In this document: piece by piece, positions 48,605 to 57,491 of the stretch | How positions within the stretch are numbered: the stretch's first letter is position 1 | Layout of the letters: each line of letters begins with the position of its first letter | Assembly: GCF_018343615.1 (NCBI RefSeq) | Contig: NZ_JAGYPI010000001.1 | Span: 1,928,193-1,992,192, forward strand | Length of the DNA stretch: 64,000 nucleotides | Source: Bacillus sp. FJAT-49736 | Lineage (GTDB): Bacteria; Bacillota; Bacilli; Bacillales; Bacillaceae_C | Direction: 5' to 3' | Translations under genes and position numbers: made by a program | The notes under the pieces: generated by a model | Seen by the model: the letters and a program-made list of their open reading frames with translations, nothing else | Told to the model about the DNA's origin: nothing | The model's database searches: none

Positions 48605-49618
48605 TTATCTTGAGTCTTTCGCCTTGTTTTTGAATATATGAATATGATCTAATGCATTTCCCGTACCGATTGCAACACAATCAAGAGGATTCTCGGCAAT
48701 GATGACCGGCATGCTTGTTTCCTTGCTAATTACCTTATCTAAATTGCGAAGGAGCGCTCCTCCGCCGGTTAATACAATACCTCTGTCCATAATATCTGCT
48801 GCCAGTTCAGGTGGAGTTTGTTCCAATGTGCTTTTAACAGCATCAACAATAGCATTAACTGTATCATGCAGAGCTTCAGCAACTTCCTCTGCAGTAATTT
48901 CTATTGTTTTCGGAAGACCTGTTAGAAGATCACGTCCACGGATTTCTATTGGCTCGATATCAACAATGTCACCAGCAGAACCGACTTCCATCTTAATCGA
49001 TTCAGCTGTACGGTCACCGATAAGCAGATTATACGTTTTTCTTATATAGCTGATTATAGAATCATCCATTTCATCCCCAGCAATACGGATGGATTGGCTT
49101 GTAACAATACCTCCTAATGAGATAATCGCTACTTCTGTTGTTCCTCCGCCAATGTCCACTACCATGCTTCCTGTTGGTTCCCAGACAGGCAGATTTGCAC
49201 CGATTGCTGCCGCAAAAGGCTCTTCTATCGTATAGGCATCTCTTGCACCAGCTTGCCTTGTAGCGTCAATAACCGCTCTTTCTTCCACTGCAGTAATCCC
49301 GGATGGAACACATATCATGACGTAAGGCTTACGAGCAAATGCTCCCTTTTTTGATGCTTGTCTTATATAATATTTCATCATCGTAGCAGTCGTTTCATAA
49401 TCAGCAATTACGCCATCCTTCATAGGACGCGTCGCTACTATATTTCCAGGAGTACGCCCAATCATATTTTTGGCATCATTTCCAACTGCTCTAATTTGCT
49501 TTGTGTCCGTTTCAATCGCTACAACGGAAGGCTCGCGAACTACGATGCCCTTTCCCTTAATAAACACTAATGTATTTGCTGTCCCTAGATCAATTCCAAG
49601 ATCTCTACTACCAAACAT
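48605..49618 (-). CDS. mreB: Rod shape-determining actin homologue MreB
   Basis: A 337-residue actin-like ATPase that guides lateral wall synthesis. Phosphate-1 motif [14 protein letters not shown] (residues 6-19), phosphate-2 [15 protein letters not shown], adenosine motif [15 protein letters not shown]. First of the mreBCD set; 245 bases without a gene separate it from radC. Confidence 0.97.
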   Translation of the reverse strand: MFGSRDLGIDLGTANTLVFIKGKGIVVREPSVVAIETDTKQIRAVGNDAKNMIGRTPGNIVATRPMKDGVIADYETTATMMKYYIRQASKKGAFARKPYVMICVPSGITAVEERAVIDATRQAGARDAYTIEEPFAAAIGANLPVWEPTGSMVVDIGGGTTEVAIISLGGIVTSQSIRIAGDEMDDSIISYIRKTYNLLIGDRTAESIKMEVGSAGDIVDIEPIEIRGRDLLTGLPKTIEITAEEVAEALHDTVNAIVDAVKSTLEQTPPELAADIMDRGIVLTGGGALLRNLDKVISKETSMPVIIAENPLDCVAIGTGNALDHIHIFKNKAKDSR

Positions 49619-49771
49619 GGATGTATCTCCCTTTCTAACTAAAATACTTCTTAGGAATAATAAAAATCAGTCTATTTGTGTATTTAAAAAGCACAGGACT
49701 CCCTTTTAGCTTGTGTACTTTACGCAAAAATATTTTATCAAAGTGGTGTTTTTCCAAAAACCATAAACAAT

Positions 49772-49800
49772 ATTATAACGTATCGACAAAAAAATGCATA
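49772..49800 (-). promoter_or_regulatory. Candidate mreB promoter
   Basis: A perfect -10 TATAAT on the minus strand (49772-49777) about 155 bases before mreB. The base match at the -35 position (TATGCA after 17 bases) is weak. Otherwise I see nothing in 49619-49863. Confidence 0.4.
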
Positions 49801-49863
49801 GTGCTGCAAGATTGTTTCGGGCAGTATTTATTTTAAAAATATCTAGCTTTTATTAAAAATCGG

Positions 49864-50547
49864 TTACAAATATCCTTTTTCTTTTAAACTCACGTATTTT
49901 TTATCTCCGATTATCAAGTGGTCTAAAATATCAATGCCTATGATTTTTCCGCATTCCACTAGTCTTTTCGTAACCTCTATATCTTCTCTGGAAGGGGCCG
50001 GGTCGCCTGAAGGATGATTATGGATGCAAATGATGGATGCAGCTGAGCGCCGGAATGCTTCTTTGAAAACTTCGCGGGGGTGTACAATGGAGGCATTTAA
50101 ACTACCTATAAATATCGTTTGTTTATGCAAGACTTGATTCTTAGTGTTCAAATACAAGCAAACAAAATGTTCTTGTGACAAAAATCGCATATCATTCATG
50201 ACAAAATTTGCCCCATCTTCAGGACTTCTTATAACATACCTGTCATCATATGAAAGATTCGCTATCCGTCTCCCTAATTCAAGAGCAGCCAATATTTGCA
50301 CAGCCTTTGCCAGTCCAATGCCTTTAATATTTATTATTTCTTCAAGAGATGCTTCCTTCAGCAAATTTAAGCCTTCAAATTTTTTCAGCAAACGATTTGC
50401 CATTTGGATAACGGACTCTTGTTTTGTTCCGGTCCGCAGCAATATAGCAAGCAGTTCCTGATTAGAAAGGCTTGCAGCACCGTTTTGAATAAGACGCTCA
50501 CGGGGTCTTTCATCCAACGGAAAATCCCGTATCATTAATTTCTCCAA
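49864..50547 (-). CDS. radC: RadC/UPF0758 JAB-domain protein
   Basis: A 227-residue protein with N-terminal helix-hairpin-helix (KGIGLAKAVQILAALELG, about 72-89) and a C-terminal JAMM metalloprotease-like domain with HNHPSGDPAPSREDIEVTKR (about 175-194; the zinc-binding HxHxxxxxxxxD). Its function in cells remains unclear despite the historical repair name. It stands between maf and mreB as in B. subtilis. Confidence 0.95.
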   Translation of the reverse strand: MEKLMIRDFPLDERPRERLIQNGAASLSNQELLAILLRTGTKQESVIQMANRLLKKFEGLNLLKEASLEEIINIKGIGLAKAVQILAALELGRRIANLSYDDRYVIRSPEDGANFVMNDMRFLSQEHFVCLYLNTKNQVLHKQTIFIGSLNASIVHPREVFKEAFRRSAASIICIHNHPSGDPAPSREDIEVTKRLVECGKIIGIDILDHLIIGDKKYVSLKEKGYL

Positions 50548-50592
50548 CTGATTTTTGACCTCCTTTTAGACGAATATTCGGCGAATATAGTT

Positions 50593-51156
50593 TCAAATTA
50601 ATTTATTTTCCTTTAAAAATTGATTCAACCTAGAGATAGGTAGTCCAACCACCGTATAGTAATCACCGTTAATGGATTTTACAAATAAGGAGCCCAGCCC
50701 TTGAATACCATAGGAGCCAGCTTTATCAAATGGCTCCCCGCTATCCAAATAAGTATCGATTTCTTTTTTTGTTAATTCCCAAAACGTTACTTCTGTTTTT
50801 TCATAAAAGGTTTGAATGGTTCCTTGATGAATTACGGCAACCCCAGTATAAACAAAATGTTGCTTTCCCGATAATCTTTCCAGCATCGTTTTGGCCATTT
50901 CACGGTCTTTTGGTTTTCCTAGAATTTCGTTATTCAATACAACGACTGTATCTGCTCCAATCACTATCTCTTCCTGATAGTCTGAAGCAATGGCTTTTGC
51001 TTTTCGTGCTGCTAATTCCATAACAGCTTCTTCATGTGTTTGGTTTTCAGAAAGTTGTTCGTCGGCATTACTAGTGATTGAATCAAACGGGATTTGCAGC
51101 TTTTGGAGGAGTTCTCTTCTGCGAGGTGATTGCGAAGCTAGGATTAGTTTTGGCAT
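50593..51156 (-). CDS. maf: Maf nucleotide pyrophosphatase
   Basis: A 187-residue house-cleaning enzyme that hydrolyses non-canonical dTTP/UTP-type nucleotides. Start ATG 51156 after AAAGGGA; the frame opens at 51192. Signatures: LILASQSPRRRELLQKLQIP at the N-terminus (SxxSPRR), IVIGADTVVV (about 66-75), SGEPFDKAGSYGIQG (about 147-161). Overexpression blocks septation in B. subtilis, hence the name. Confidence 0.96.
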   Translation of the reverse strand: MPKLILASQSPRRRELLQKLQIPFDSITSNADEQLSENQTHEEAVMELAARKAKAIASDYQEEIVIGADTVVVLNNEILGKPKDREMAKTMLERLSGKQHFVYTGVAVIHQGTIQTFYEKTEVTFWELTKKEIDTYLDSGEPFDKAGSYGIQGLGSLFVKSINGDYYTVVGLPISRLNQFLKENKLI

Positions 51157-51274
51157 ATCATTTTCCCTTTCTACTTGAATTTGGAGATACATCCAATTTC
51201 ATCCTATCAAAAAAACTCGTTAGAAACAACGGATTAATCAAAATAGAGAGGATAGATTATAAGCTATCCTCCCG

Positions 51275-52267
51275 CTACATATCACTATATTCCTTTAAAT
51301 ATGATAATAGGGCTTGCTCAGCATTTAATATTTCCTTTTGATCATTGTTCTTTTGAAACTTCAATAAATGCTGATAGCACACTGTTTGGGCTGTATATAG
51401 ATTTTTTAGGTGATTATTTTTTATATCCTTTAAACCTTCGAGCTGTTTATAAGCGTTTTCCATTTTTGATAATTCGTCTGAACTTATTGTACTAGACAAA
51501 TAGGCATCAGATGTAATGCCAGCCATCAGTTGAAAGAGGGTGCCTGTTTGATTGATAAAAGTCTTTTCATCCTTTGTTGATATGTCCAATTTCTTTTCGT
51601 CAAACGTTATTTGTTTTGCAAATACCTCAACATCTTGCTTTTTCAGCTCGGTAGCTAATTGCTTTGCCGATGCTAAATCTCCTGAAACCCCAATGAAAAT
51701 ATATTGTTTTCCATCCAGCTTCAATATTGCTGTTGGTAACCCTTTTGCCTTTAATTCATTCGCAGGACCAGATGCATCTGCACCATTAAAAACACCACCT
51801 TGTATTATGGAAGTTGTTAAGGCTGGGAAAGCAACGGTGTTTTTTTGCTGCTGAAGTGCTCCTGTAGGAATAGTTTCCTTATTTCCTAACGATTTTTGTG
51901 AAATTCCTTCACTTTGGTTGGCAATAACCTTTAGCATGATAAGTCCAAATAAGACGCCGATCGAAATGGCTGTTCCTGCAGAAATAATAATGGTTAATAA
52001 AGGAGAGCGGGAATTTTTTTGGAAGCTTTTAATTGCTTTGCCTGTTTCAAGCGCCGGTTCATAATAGATCTTCTTAAACTCAGGAACAGGATTTTCCTCC
52101 ACCTCCGGCAATACCCAGTCAAACTGTTCTTCCTCGACAGTATTTTCAGTCGTTGCGGCTGCCTCTATATCACTTTCATTCCATTTGTGAATGGAAACCT
52201 CCTCCTGAAATGGACGATCATCACCATTTATTTTTATTTTGATTTGATTCGCTGGTTGCTTGTCCAT
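51275..52267 (-). CDS. spoIIB: SpoIIB-like protein with SPOR domain
   Basis: A 330-residue membrane protein: cytoplasmic acidic N-terminus (about 1-105), one span (LLTIIISAGTAISIGVLFGLIM, about 93-116), and an extracytoplasmic SPOR-type domain starting TSIIQGGVFNGADASGPANE (about 155-225) that binds denuded glycan. Start ATG 52267 after GGGAGG; the frame opens at 52366 without a ribosome site. In B. subtilis SpoIIB, also between maf and comC, helps septal peptidoglycan thinning and localisation of SpoIIDMP in engulfment. Confidence 0.88.
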   Translation of the reverse strand: MDKQPANQIKIKINGDDRPFQEEVSIHKWNESDIEAAATTENTVEEEQFDWVLPEVEENPVPEFKKIYYEPALETGKAIKSFQKNSRSPLLTIIISAGTAISIGVLFGLIMLKVIANQSEGISQKSLGNKETIPTGALQQQKNTVAFPALTTSIIQGGVFNGADASGPANELKAKGLPTAILKLDGKQYIFIGVSGDLASAKQLATELKKQDVEVFAKQITFDEKKLDISTKDEKTFINQTGTLFQLMAGITSDAYLSSTISSDELSKMENAYKQLEGLKDIKNNHLKNLYTAQTVCYQHLLKFQKNNDQKEILNAEQALLSYLKEYSDM

Positions 52268-52319
52268 TTTTTTGTCCCTCCCGCACATGTATTTGTTAAA
52301 TGCTAACATACGCGAAATA

Positions 52320-52349
52320 AAAAAGAACAAGACTTTTGTCGTCTTGTTC
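52320..52349 (-). terminator. Terminator of the pilus operon
   Basis: A perfect 9-bp stem GAACAAGAC / GTCTTGTTC with a 7-base loop, followed on the minus strand by TTTTTTATTT. It lies 37 bases after the pilO stop, so spoIIB is a separate unit. Confidence 0.88.
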
Positions 52350-52385
52350 ACTAAGGTTTTCGTCAAAGTTTTTATGCTTTAAAAC

Positions 52386-53135
52386 TTAAGGGGTACCGTC
52401 ACTTTGGTGGTCAGCATTTGGAAAGTTTGGAAAAGGATCTACTTTACCGCTCGCACTTGGTACATCCATTTTCGGAAGCTGATCCACTAAATCCTGCAAT
52501 GATGGCATATAAAATGCGGAAGCAGTTACATGAAACACGATGGAAGTGTCCGCTTGTCCATTCAATACTTCCTCCGTTGGCCCATTGAAATCAATCTTTT
52601 GAATATCCGTTATTCTGGATAAAGATTGCAGTTGGTTAAGAAACTCTTCCATTTCAAAATAGGTTGGCGCTTTCACTGATAATGTGAACGGAATACTTTG
52701 CATACCATTTGGCACTGTCCCTTTTGAGGCATTATTTTTACCCTGTTGATCCTCCGATGAGTTATCAAGATTATATCTATCTTGAAGGACATCCGTTTGA
52801 TTTTCATCCATATTAAAATTGATTTCTTTTATTTCAGCTCCAGAGATCGTTTCTGCCTTTTGTATTTGTATAAGTAATTGATCCGTTAATGGCTTAACTG
52901 GCACCTTTTTTTGCAGGGACAAAGTACTCTCATACGTTTCATCATTAATTTGGCCAACCTTAGATTGGAGGATAGCGTACCCTCTTTTCTCCGTTTTGAG
53001 TTCCATCTTTTTTTGATCTAATAATAAATTGGCAGGCTGATAAATTTTGAAATATAAAATTGTAATAATGCTTCCAAACAATATAAAAGCTAACAAAAGG
53101 AGAATGATTTCCTTCTTTTCTATACGAAGGGTCAT
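52386..53135 (-). CDS. pilO: Type IV pilus alignment protein, PilO-like
   Basis: A 249-residue single-span protein: short cytoplasmic start, span IILLLLAFILFGSIITILYF (about 9-28), coiled coil to about residue 65, then a ferredoxin-like domain (FTLSVKAPTYFEMEEFLNQL, about 150-170). The tail is Pro/Asp-rich. With PilM and PilN it links the cytoplasmic motor to the outer part of the pilus machine. Identity rests on position and topology, as PilO sequences vary. Start overlaps the pilN stop (ATGA). Confidence 0.85.
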   Translation of the reverse strand: MTLRIEKKEIILLLLAFILFGSIITILYFKIYQPANLLLDQKKMELKTEKRGYAILQSKVGQINDETYESTLSLQKKVPVKPLTDQLLIQIQKAETISGAEIKEINFNMDENQTDVLQDRYNLDNSSEDQQGKNNASKGTVPNGMQSIPFTLSVKAPTYFEMEEFLNQLQSLSRITDIQKIDFNGPTEEVLNGQADTSIVFHVTASAFYMPSLQDLVDQLPKMDVPSASGKVDPFPNFPNADHQSDGTP

Positions 53136-53773
53136 GATCCGTCCCCTCCTTTTTTCACTTTCTCTTTTATATATTCAAGATCTAATTGGATCTTGTAATC
53201 TCCAATATATCTCGGAAGAACATTTTCTTTCTTATCCGCATCTTGTTCATTTGCAACAGTGCTATTTTCACCGTTCAGACTGGTTGCATCCGTCAATTCT
53301 GCCGTGGTAATCGATGTTATGGATGCATACTTAATCCATTTAGCTGCTGTTAACCTGCTTAAATAATAGGCAGCATCATTGCTTGTATCAAATTGCACTT
53401 TAACCTCTAACGAACCATCATCATTTAATGTGAAAGATTGATAAAATCCTCTTTCCGGCAGTAAGGCAATGAGATGCTTTAAAATCCATACCATATTGAT
53501 CAGCGTTTTTTCTGCCCACTGTACAGCTGATGCTAATGTTTCACTGGAAGAGTTATTTTCGTAATGGGATAGCTTTTGCTGTAAAACCTGACTGAATTTT
53601 TTAGTTTCATTGATTTGCCTCTGAACGGTTTTAATATTGGTATTAATAACATGGGCATGAACTAGAAGAAAAATAGATATTAAGATTGTTATTAGCAAAA
53701 GTACAAGCATCATATAGTACGGTGCACGTGATCTCGTTTCTTTTTCTTGTAAAAGATTAATTTCTACTAACAT
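53132..53773 (-). CDS. pilN: Type IV pilus assembly protein, PilN-like
   Basis: A 213-residue protein beginning MLVEINLLQEKETRSRAPYY. The INLLP-like motif (INLLQE) is what PilN uses to bind PilM. One span at about 20-40 (MMLVLLLITILISIFLLVHA), then a coiled coil and a small domain. It shares one base with the pilM stop and four with the pilO start, so the three are tightly coupled. Confidence 0.9.
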   Translation of the reverse strand: MLVEINLLQEKETRSRAPYYMMLVLLLITILISIFLLVHAHVINTNIKTVQRQINETKKFSQVLQQKLSHYENNSSSETLASAVQWAEKTLINMVWILKHLIALLPERGFYQSFTLNDDGSLEVKVQFDTSNDAAYYLSRLTAAKWIKYASITSITTAELTDATSLNGENSTVANEQDADKKENVLPRYIGDYKIQLDLEYIKEKVKKGGDGS

Positions 53774-54726
53774 TAGTGCACCTCTTTTAACGCTAGTCCA
53801 AGTGGAATACTGAATCGATTAGGAATCACCGTACTAGAAGCATTCTTCCCAAACAATAGCTCAATTTCAATGTCAAGCCTGTCTGCTAACATAGCTCTAA
53901 AGGTTTCTATGCTCGGATGGTCTCCACTTACTAAAATCCGATTTACTTCATGATTCCCATTTTGCAAATTATATTGGTAAAAGGACATTATTTGTGTAAC
54001 ATCCTTCAAAAGATCCTCTAATTGAAGCGAGGAATTGGAAGAAAGTACAGATGATTCCTTAACCTCCACCACATCTTCTTCTTTTATAATTGGTACAGGC
54101 CGCATAAAAACCGGGATATGCTGATGAAAAATAGATATAGTAAGCAGCATTTGGTCAAAATGTAAAAGCATAAAGTGATCCTTATCATTTGTCCTACCTA
54201 CCGCATGATATAACCGATAGAGGGATAAAGGAGAAATATCTGCAGCCTTAGGCTTCAGTTTTGCTTCCTCTAAAATAGTTTTATATGATTCTACGACACT
54301 TTCCTCTGTTGCTACTAAAAGTACTTCTCTTTTTTCACCTTCCTGTGGCAAAGGATACACATCGAATAGCGGATTCTCAAAGGGAAGATGGATAGTGGTA
54401 CCAATTTCCAAAAATAAATAACCCTTAAGTTCATCCTCTTTAATATCGGAAGGAATGATTTGTTTGCGAATCGCAATTAACGAATCAGGCACAATAAATC
54501 GAACCGGTTTCCTTCTCATCCCGCTTTCCTCCACAATATCCTCCAGAATCAAGCGAAGCAGTTCTTTATCAAGGATATGTCCATCTTTAATAACACCGCT
54601 ATTTAAGAAACGCTCACCATATTGCTGGACTACCAAAGGAGAACGTGTCTTTAACTCAACATATCGAATTACATGGTCGCTAAAGGCCAAATTTAAGGTT
54701 TTTTGTTCTCGTTGCCAAAATGCCAT
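53773..54726 (-). CDS. pilM: Type IV pilus assembly protein PilM (actin-like)
   Basis: A 317-residue cytoplasmic protein of the PilM/FtsA-like fold: VIRYVELKTRSPLVVQQYGE near the start and LLLVATEESVVESYKTILEE (about 130) then ADISPLSLYRLYHAV. It binds the N-terminus of PilN. Firmicutes PilM is weakly conserved but gene order with PilN and PilO supports it. It is preceded by about 190 bases with a composite small repeat, after the prepilin peptidase gene. Confidence 0.88.
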   Translation of the reverse strand: MAFWQREQKTLNLAFSDHVIRYVELKTRSPLVVQQYGERFLNSGVIKDGHILDKELLRLILEDIVEESGMRRKPVRFIVPDSLIAIRKQIIPSDIKEDELKGYLFLEIGTTIHLPFENPLFDVYPLPQEGEKREVLLVATEESVVESYKTILEEAKLKPKAADISPLSLYRLYHAVGRTNDKDHFMLLHFDQMLLTISIFHQHIPVFMRPVPIIKEEDVVEVKESSVLSSNSSLQLEDLLKDVTQIMSFYQYNLQNGNHEVNRILVSGDHPSIETFRAMLADRLDIEIELLFGKNASSTVIPNRFSIPLGLALKEVH

Positions 54727-54753
54727 ATCAAATTCTCCTTTGATGATTAGAAA

Positions 54754-54818
54754 GGCTGTTTTCGTATAAAGTATTGTTTTTCATATATTGTTATAAATCT
54801 TAATATAGTCAAGCTAGA
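54754..54818. repeat. Type II element remnant next to type I copy 4
   Basis: Begins GGCTGTTTTCGTATAAAGTA and continues TTTCATATATTGTTATAAAT, close to the type II element at 26033. It directly abuts the type I element at 54819. Confidence 0.6.
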
Positions 54819-54914
54819 GGCAGCTATTCTTAAGAAGGATATTCATTCATAACTGAAGATCATTGTTTAATAATATTTTCGTCTGAAAAAGTAGCAAAGT
54901 TTAAGAATAGAGCC
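54819..54914. repeat. Small inverted-terminal-repeat element, type I copy 4
   Basis: A 96-bp unit with GGCAGCTATTCTTAAGAAGG at the left and, on the other strand, GGCTCTATTCTTAAACTTTG at the right. It is nearly the same length as the first type I copy (97 bp) and ends 2 bases after the comC stop codon. Confidence 0.65.
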
Positions 54915-54915
54915 A

Positions 54916-55659
54916 TTAGAAAAAGGAAAGGTACCATGCAAGGATTTCGTCGTAAAAGAAATACGATGTCAGCGCACCCATTACTATAAATGGGCCAAAA
55001 GGGATCGGTTTCCCTTTTTGAAAGATACGAAGCAAAAGCCCAATTCCACCGATTATCGCTCCATAAAAAGTGGCGAGGAAAAAGGTTAAAAGAACTAGCT
55101 TCAGTCCTAATACAAAACCAAGCAGGGCAAATAATTTAATATCCCCTCCGCCCATTCCTCCTTTGCTAATTACAGCAATAGCGAGCAATAGCAAGAAGGC
55201 AAGAGCAGCCCCCAACAGACTGTCCCACCATGGATGGAGTGGATAAATGATTCGTTCCATCAAAAATATACCCGCGAAGACAAGTAAGATTTTATCCGGA
55301 ATCAGCATATATGCGATATCCGATACAAAAATAATGATAAGAAGGGAAATTAGCGTCCAGGCAATAACAAGTTCCATACTCCATCCAAACTGAATAAAGG
55401 CATAGACAAATAAAATGGCAGTCATCAATTCTCCAAGCGGATAAAGCGGAGAAAGCCGCCCTTTGCAGTGGCGACATTTCCCTCCTTGGATGATATAAGA
55501 TAAAACAGGTATTAACTCGAGCGGAGTTAATGTTTTATGACAATATGAGCATGCCGAACGCGGCTTTACAATTGACTTTTTAACTGGTACCCTCATGCCT
55601 ACGACGTTAAAGAAGGAGCCGAGGAGGAGGGCGTAAAGTGTAATTAATAAAATGTACAT
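54916..55659 (-). CDS. comC: Type 4 prepilin peptidase (ComC/PilD)
   Basis: A 247-residue membrane aspartic protease with about seven spans that cuts and may N-methylate prepilins. N-terminal methylase-type domain with paired Cys (CSYCHK and CRHCKG, about 37-66); catalytic Asp in FVSDIAYMLIPD (about 113) and in GMGGGDIKLFALLG (about 172, GxGD). In B. subtilis ComC here serves only competence pseudopili; in this window it probably also processes the pilus genes around it. Confidence 0.95.
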   Translation of the reverse strand: MYILLITLYALLLGSFFNVVGMRVPVKKSIVKPRSACSYCHKTLTPLELIPVLSYIIQGGKCRHCKGRLSPLYPLGELMTAILFVYAFIQFGWSMELVIAWTLISLLIIIFVSDIAYMLIPDKILLVFAGIFLMERIIYPLHPWWDSLLGAALAFLLLLAIAVISKGGMGGGDIKLFALLGFVLGLKLVLLTFFLATFYGAIIGGIGLLLRIFQKGKPIPFGPFIVMGALTSYFFYDEILAWYLSFF

Positions 55660-55671
55660 ATTTCAATCCAA

Positions 55672-56166
55672 TTAATTATTAGATGGCGTTTTTGGAATTT
55701 CAGTTAATTTAACTACATTTGCTCTTTTTAATCCTTTTTCAGTAGCAAAGATGCCTCTCTCAGAATTTACTAATTTTACAGTGTACGAAAAACTAGTTCC
55801 ACTTTTTGAAATTTGCACATATGAGCCAGAATCATCATTCTTATCTGCAGTACCCGTATTGTATCCTGCTTTATCAGGATCAGTTATTTCATCAATTAAG
55901 TTCATCTTATATAAATCCTGTAATGATAATACTTTAGTAGTAGAAGTTCCAAAATCATCTGCATTTCCAGAAACCCAAATCTTTGCCGAACTAATCATTT
56001 GTTGCGCATTCGCTACATGTGCATCCTTCTTCGAGTTATCTATCAACCCGCCAATACTAGGAATCGCAATAGCTGCGATGATTCCCAAAATAACAACTAC
56101 CGCCAATAATTCGATAAGTGTTAGACCGCTTTGTTCCTTTAATTTCTGCTTCAGTTTCTTTATCAA
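55672..56166 (-). CDS. Major type IV pilin-like protein
   Basis: A 164-residue prepilin. The leader IKKLKQKLKEQSG is followed by LTLIELLAVVVILGIIAAIA, with Glu at +5 after the G/L cleavage site. The globular part (about 40-164) is rich in Ser, Asn and Asp; no Cys pair is visible. The start lies near AGGAGG. A good promoter stands before it (56220-56248), so it may be expressed more strongly than the machine genes. It is probably the major pilin, given this promoter and its place next to the peptidase; that is inference. Confidence 0.88.
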   Translation of the reverse strand: MIKKLKQKLKEQSGLTLIELLAVVVILGIIAAIAIPSIGGLIDNSKKDAHVANAQQMISSAKIWVSGNADDFGTSTTKVLSLQDLYKMNLIDEITDPDKAGYNTGTADKNDDSGSYVQISKSGTSFSYTVKLVNSERGIFATEKGLKRANVVKLTEIPKTPSNN

Positions 56167-56219
56167 TTGTTATTCCTCCTATTATCTTATTTTCTATGAA
56201 AAAAGTACTATTTTCGATA

Positions 56220-56248
56220 ATTATAGCTGATAGATTCATAAATATCGA
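56220..56248 (-). promoter_or_regulatory. Promoter of the pilin gene
   Basis: On the minus strand: -35 TCGATA (56243-56248), 17 bases, perfect -10 TATAAT (56220-56225). Just upstream is a small hairpin TCGACAA/TTGTCGA (56245-56265) that could end part of the upstream pilC transcript. Confidence 0.55.
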
Positions 56249-56276
56249 CAACTTTTTTTGTCGACTTTTGCGCTAA

Positions 56277-57491
56277 TTATTGGTATGTTTGCACGTTATT
56301 ATAGATATCAAACATCGGTACGATGATAGCTGTTACGATGGTTCCGACAAGACCCGCCAAGACAACGATCATAAGTGGTTCGATGAGTGATTTCAAGCGA
56401 TCGGTAGAAGCCTCTACTTCCTTCTCATAGAAGTCTGCAACCTTTGCAAGCATCGCATCAAGTGAACCTGTTTCTTCACCGATTGCAATCATTTGTGCAA
56501 TGAGCGGCGGAAAAGCCCAATGCTTTTTCATCGGCTCCGCCAATGATTGTCCCTTTTCTAATGCATCCTTAGATTGATGGAGAACTCTCCCTATAACGTC
56601 ATTCTCTACTATTTTCTCTACCATTGCTAATGCTTGTAAAATAGGTACGGAGCTAGAAAACATAGAACTAAGAGATCTTGTCATTCTTGCAAGCGTTGCC
56701 TTTTGCACAATCTTCCCGAAAAAGGGAATTCGTAATAGAAAGTAATCAAAATAATATTTTGTGACCTTATTTTTTCGAACGGTCATAATCCCGAAAACAA
56801 TTAAAATGAACAACAGAACAATGAAATACCAATACTTTTGCATGAAGTTACTGGAGTCAAGGACAATTTGCGTGATTACCGGCAGCTTTGCACCAAAGTC
56901 TTTAAACATCGACACAAAGGTCGGGACAACTGCAACTAACAAAAAGATCACTACTCCAACCGCAATAAAAGCAACCACAATCGGATAGGCAAGTGCCGAA
57001 ACAACCTTCTGACGTGTATGATGCTGCTTCTCGTAATGCTCTGCCAGCCTCTCTAGTGTATCATCCAAGCTGCCGGATGCTTCTCCAGCCTTTATCATAT
57101 TAATAAACAACGGTTCAAATATTTTACTATGCTTTGAGCAAGCGTCTGAGAACGCCTTTCCGTCACGAAGCTCTTGTTCAATATCCGTTAATGCTTTGCT
57201 TAATTGCTTGCTTTCTGTTTGTGCGGACAATATTCTCGTAGCATCTACGATCGTGACTCCCGCTTTAATTAATGTTGAAAACTGTCTTAGGAAAATGACG
57301 ATATGCTGCAATTTAACCGGTTTTCCAATGGAAATATCCTTTGTCAGCCATGTCTCCGGAATTTCTTGGACCTCGATTACTCGAATGCCTTGATTCTTTA
57401 ATTTGAGCATTGCTTCCCGCTTAGAAGAAGCATTCAAAGTGCCGTTTTTCTTGCCAGATTGATCCCGACCCACATATTTAAAACGTGCCAT
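56277..57491 (-). CDS. pilC: Type IV pilus inner membrane platform protein PilC
   Basis: A 404-residue protein of the GspF/PilC family: N-terminal ARFKYVGRDQSGKKNGTLNA, two repeated GspF domains (FLRQFSTLIKAGVTIVDATR at about 70 and TRSLSSMFSSSVPILQALAM at about 270), and three spans. It anchors PilB and PilT at the membrane. It begins one base after pilT ends. Confidence 0.95.
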   Translation of the reverse strand: MARFKYVGRDQSGKKNGTLNASSKREAMLKLKNQGIRVIEVQEIPETWLTKDISIGKPVKLQHIVIFLRQFSTLIKAGVTIVDATRILSAQTESKQLSKALTDIEQELRDGKAFSDACSKHSKIFEPLFINMIKAGEASGSLDDTLERLAEHYEKQHHTRQKVVSALAYPIVVAFIAVGVVIFLLVAVVPTFVSMFKDFGAKLPVITQIVLDSSNFMQKYWYFIVLLFILIVFGIMTVRKNKVTKYYFDYFLLRIPFFGKIVQKATLARMTRSLSSMFSSSVPILQALAMVEKIVENDVIGRVLHQSKDALEKGQSLAEPMKKHWAFPPLIAQMIAIGEETGSLDAMLAKVADFYEKEVEASTDRLKSLIEPLMIVVLAGLVGTIVTAIIVPMFDIYNNVQTYQ

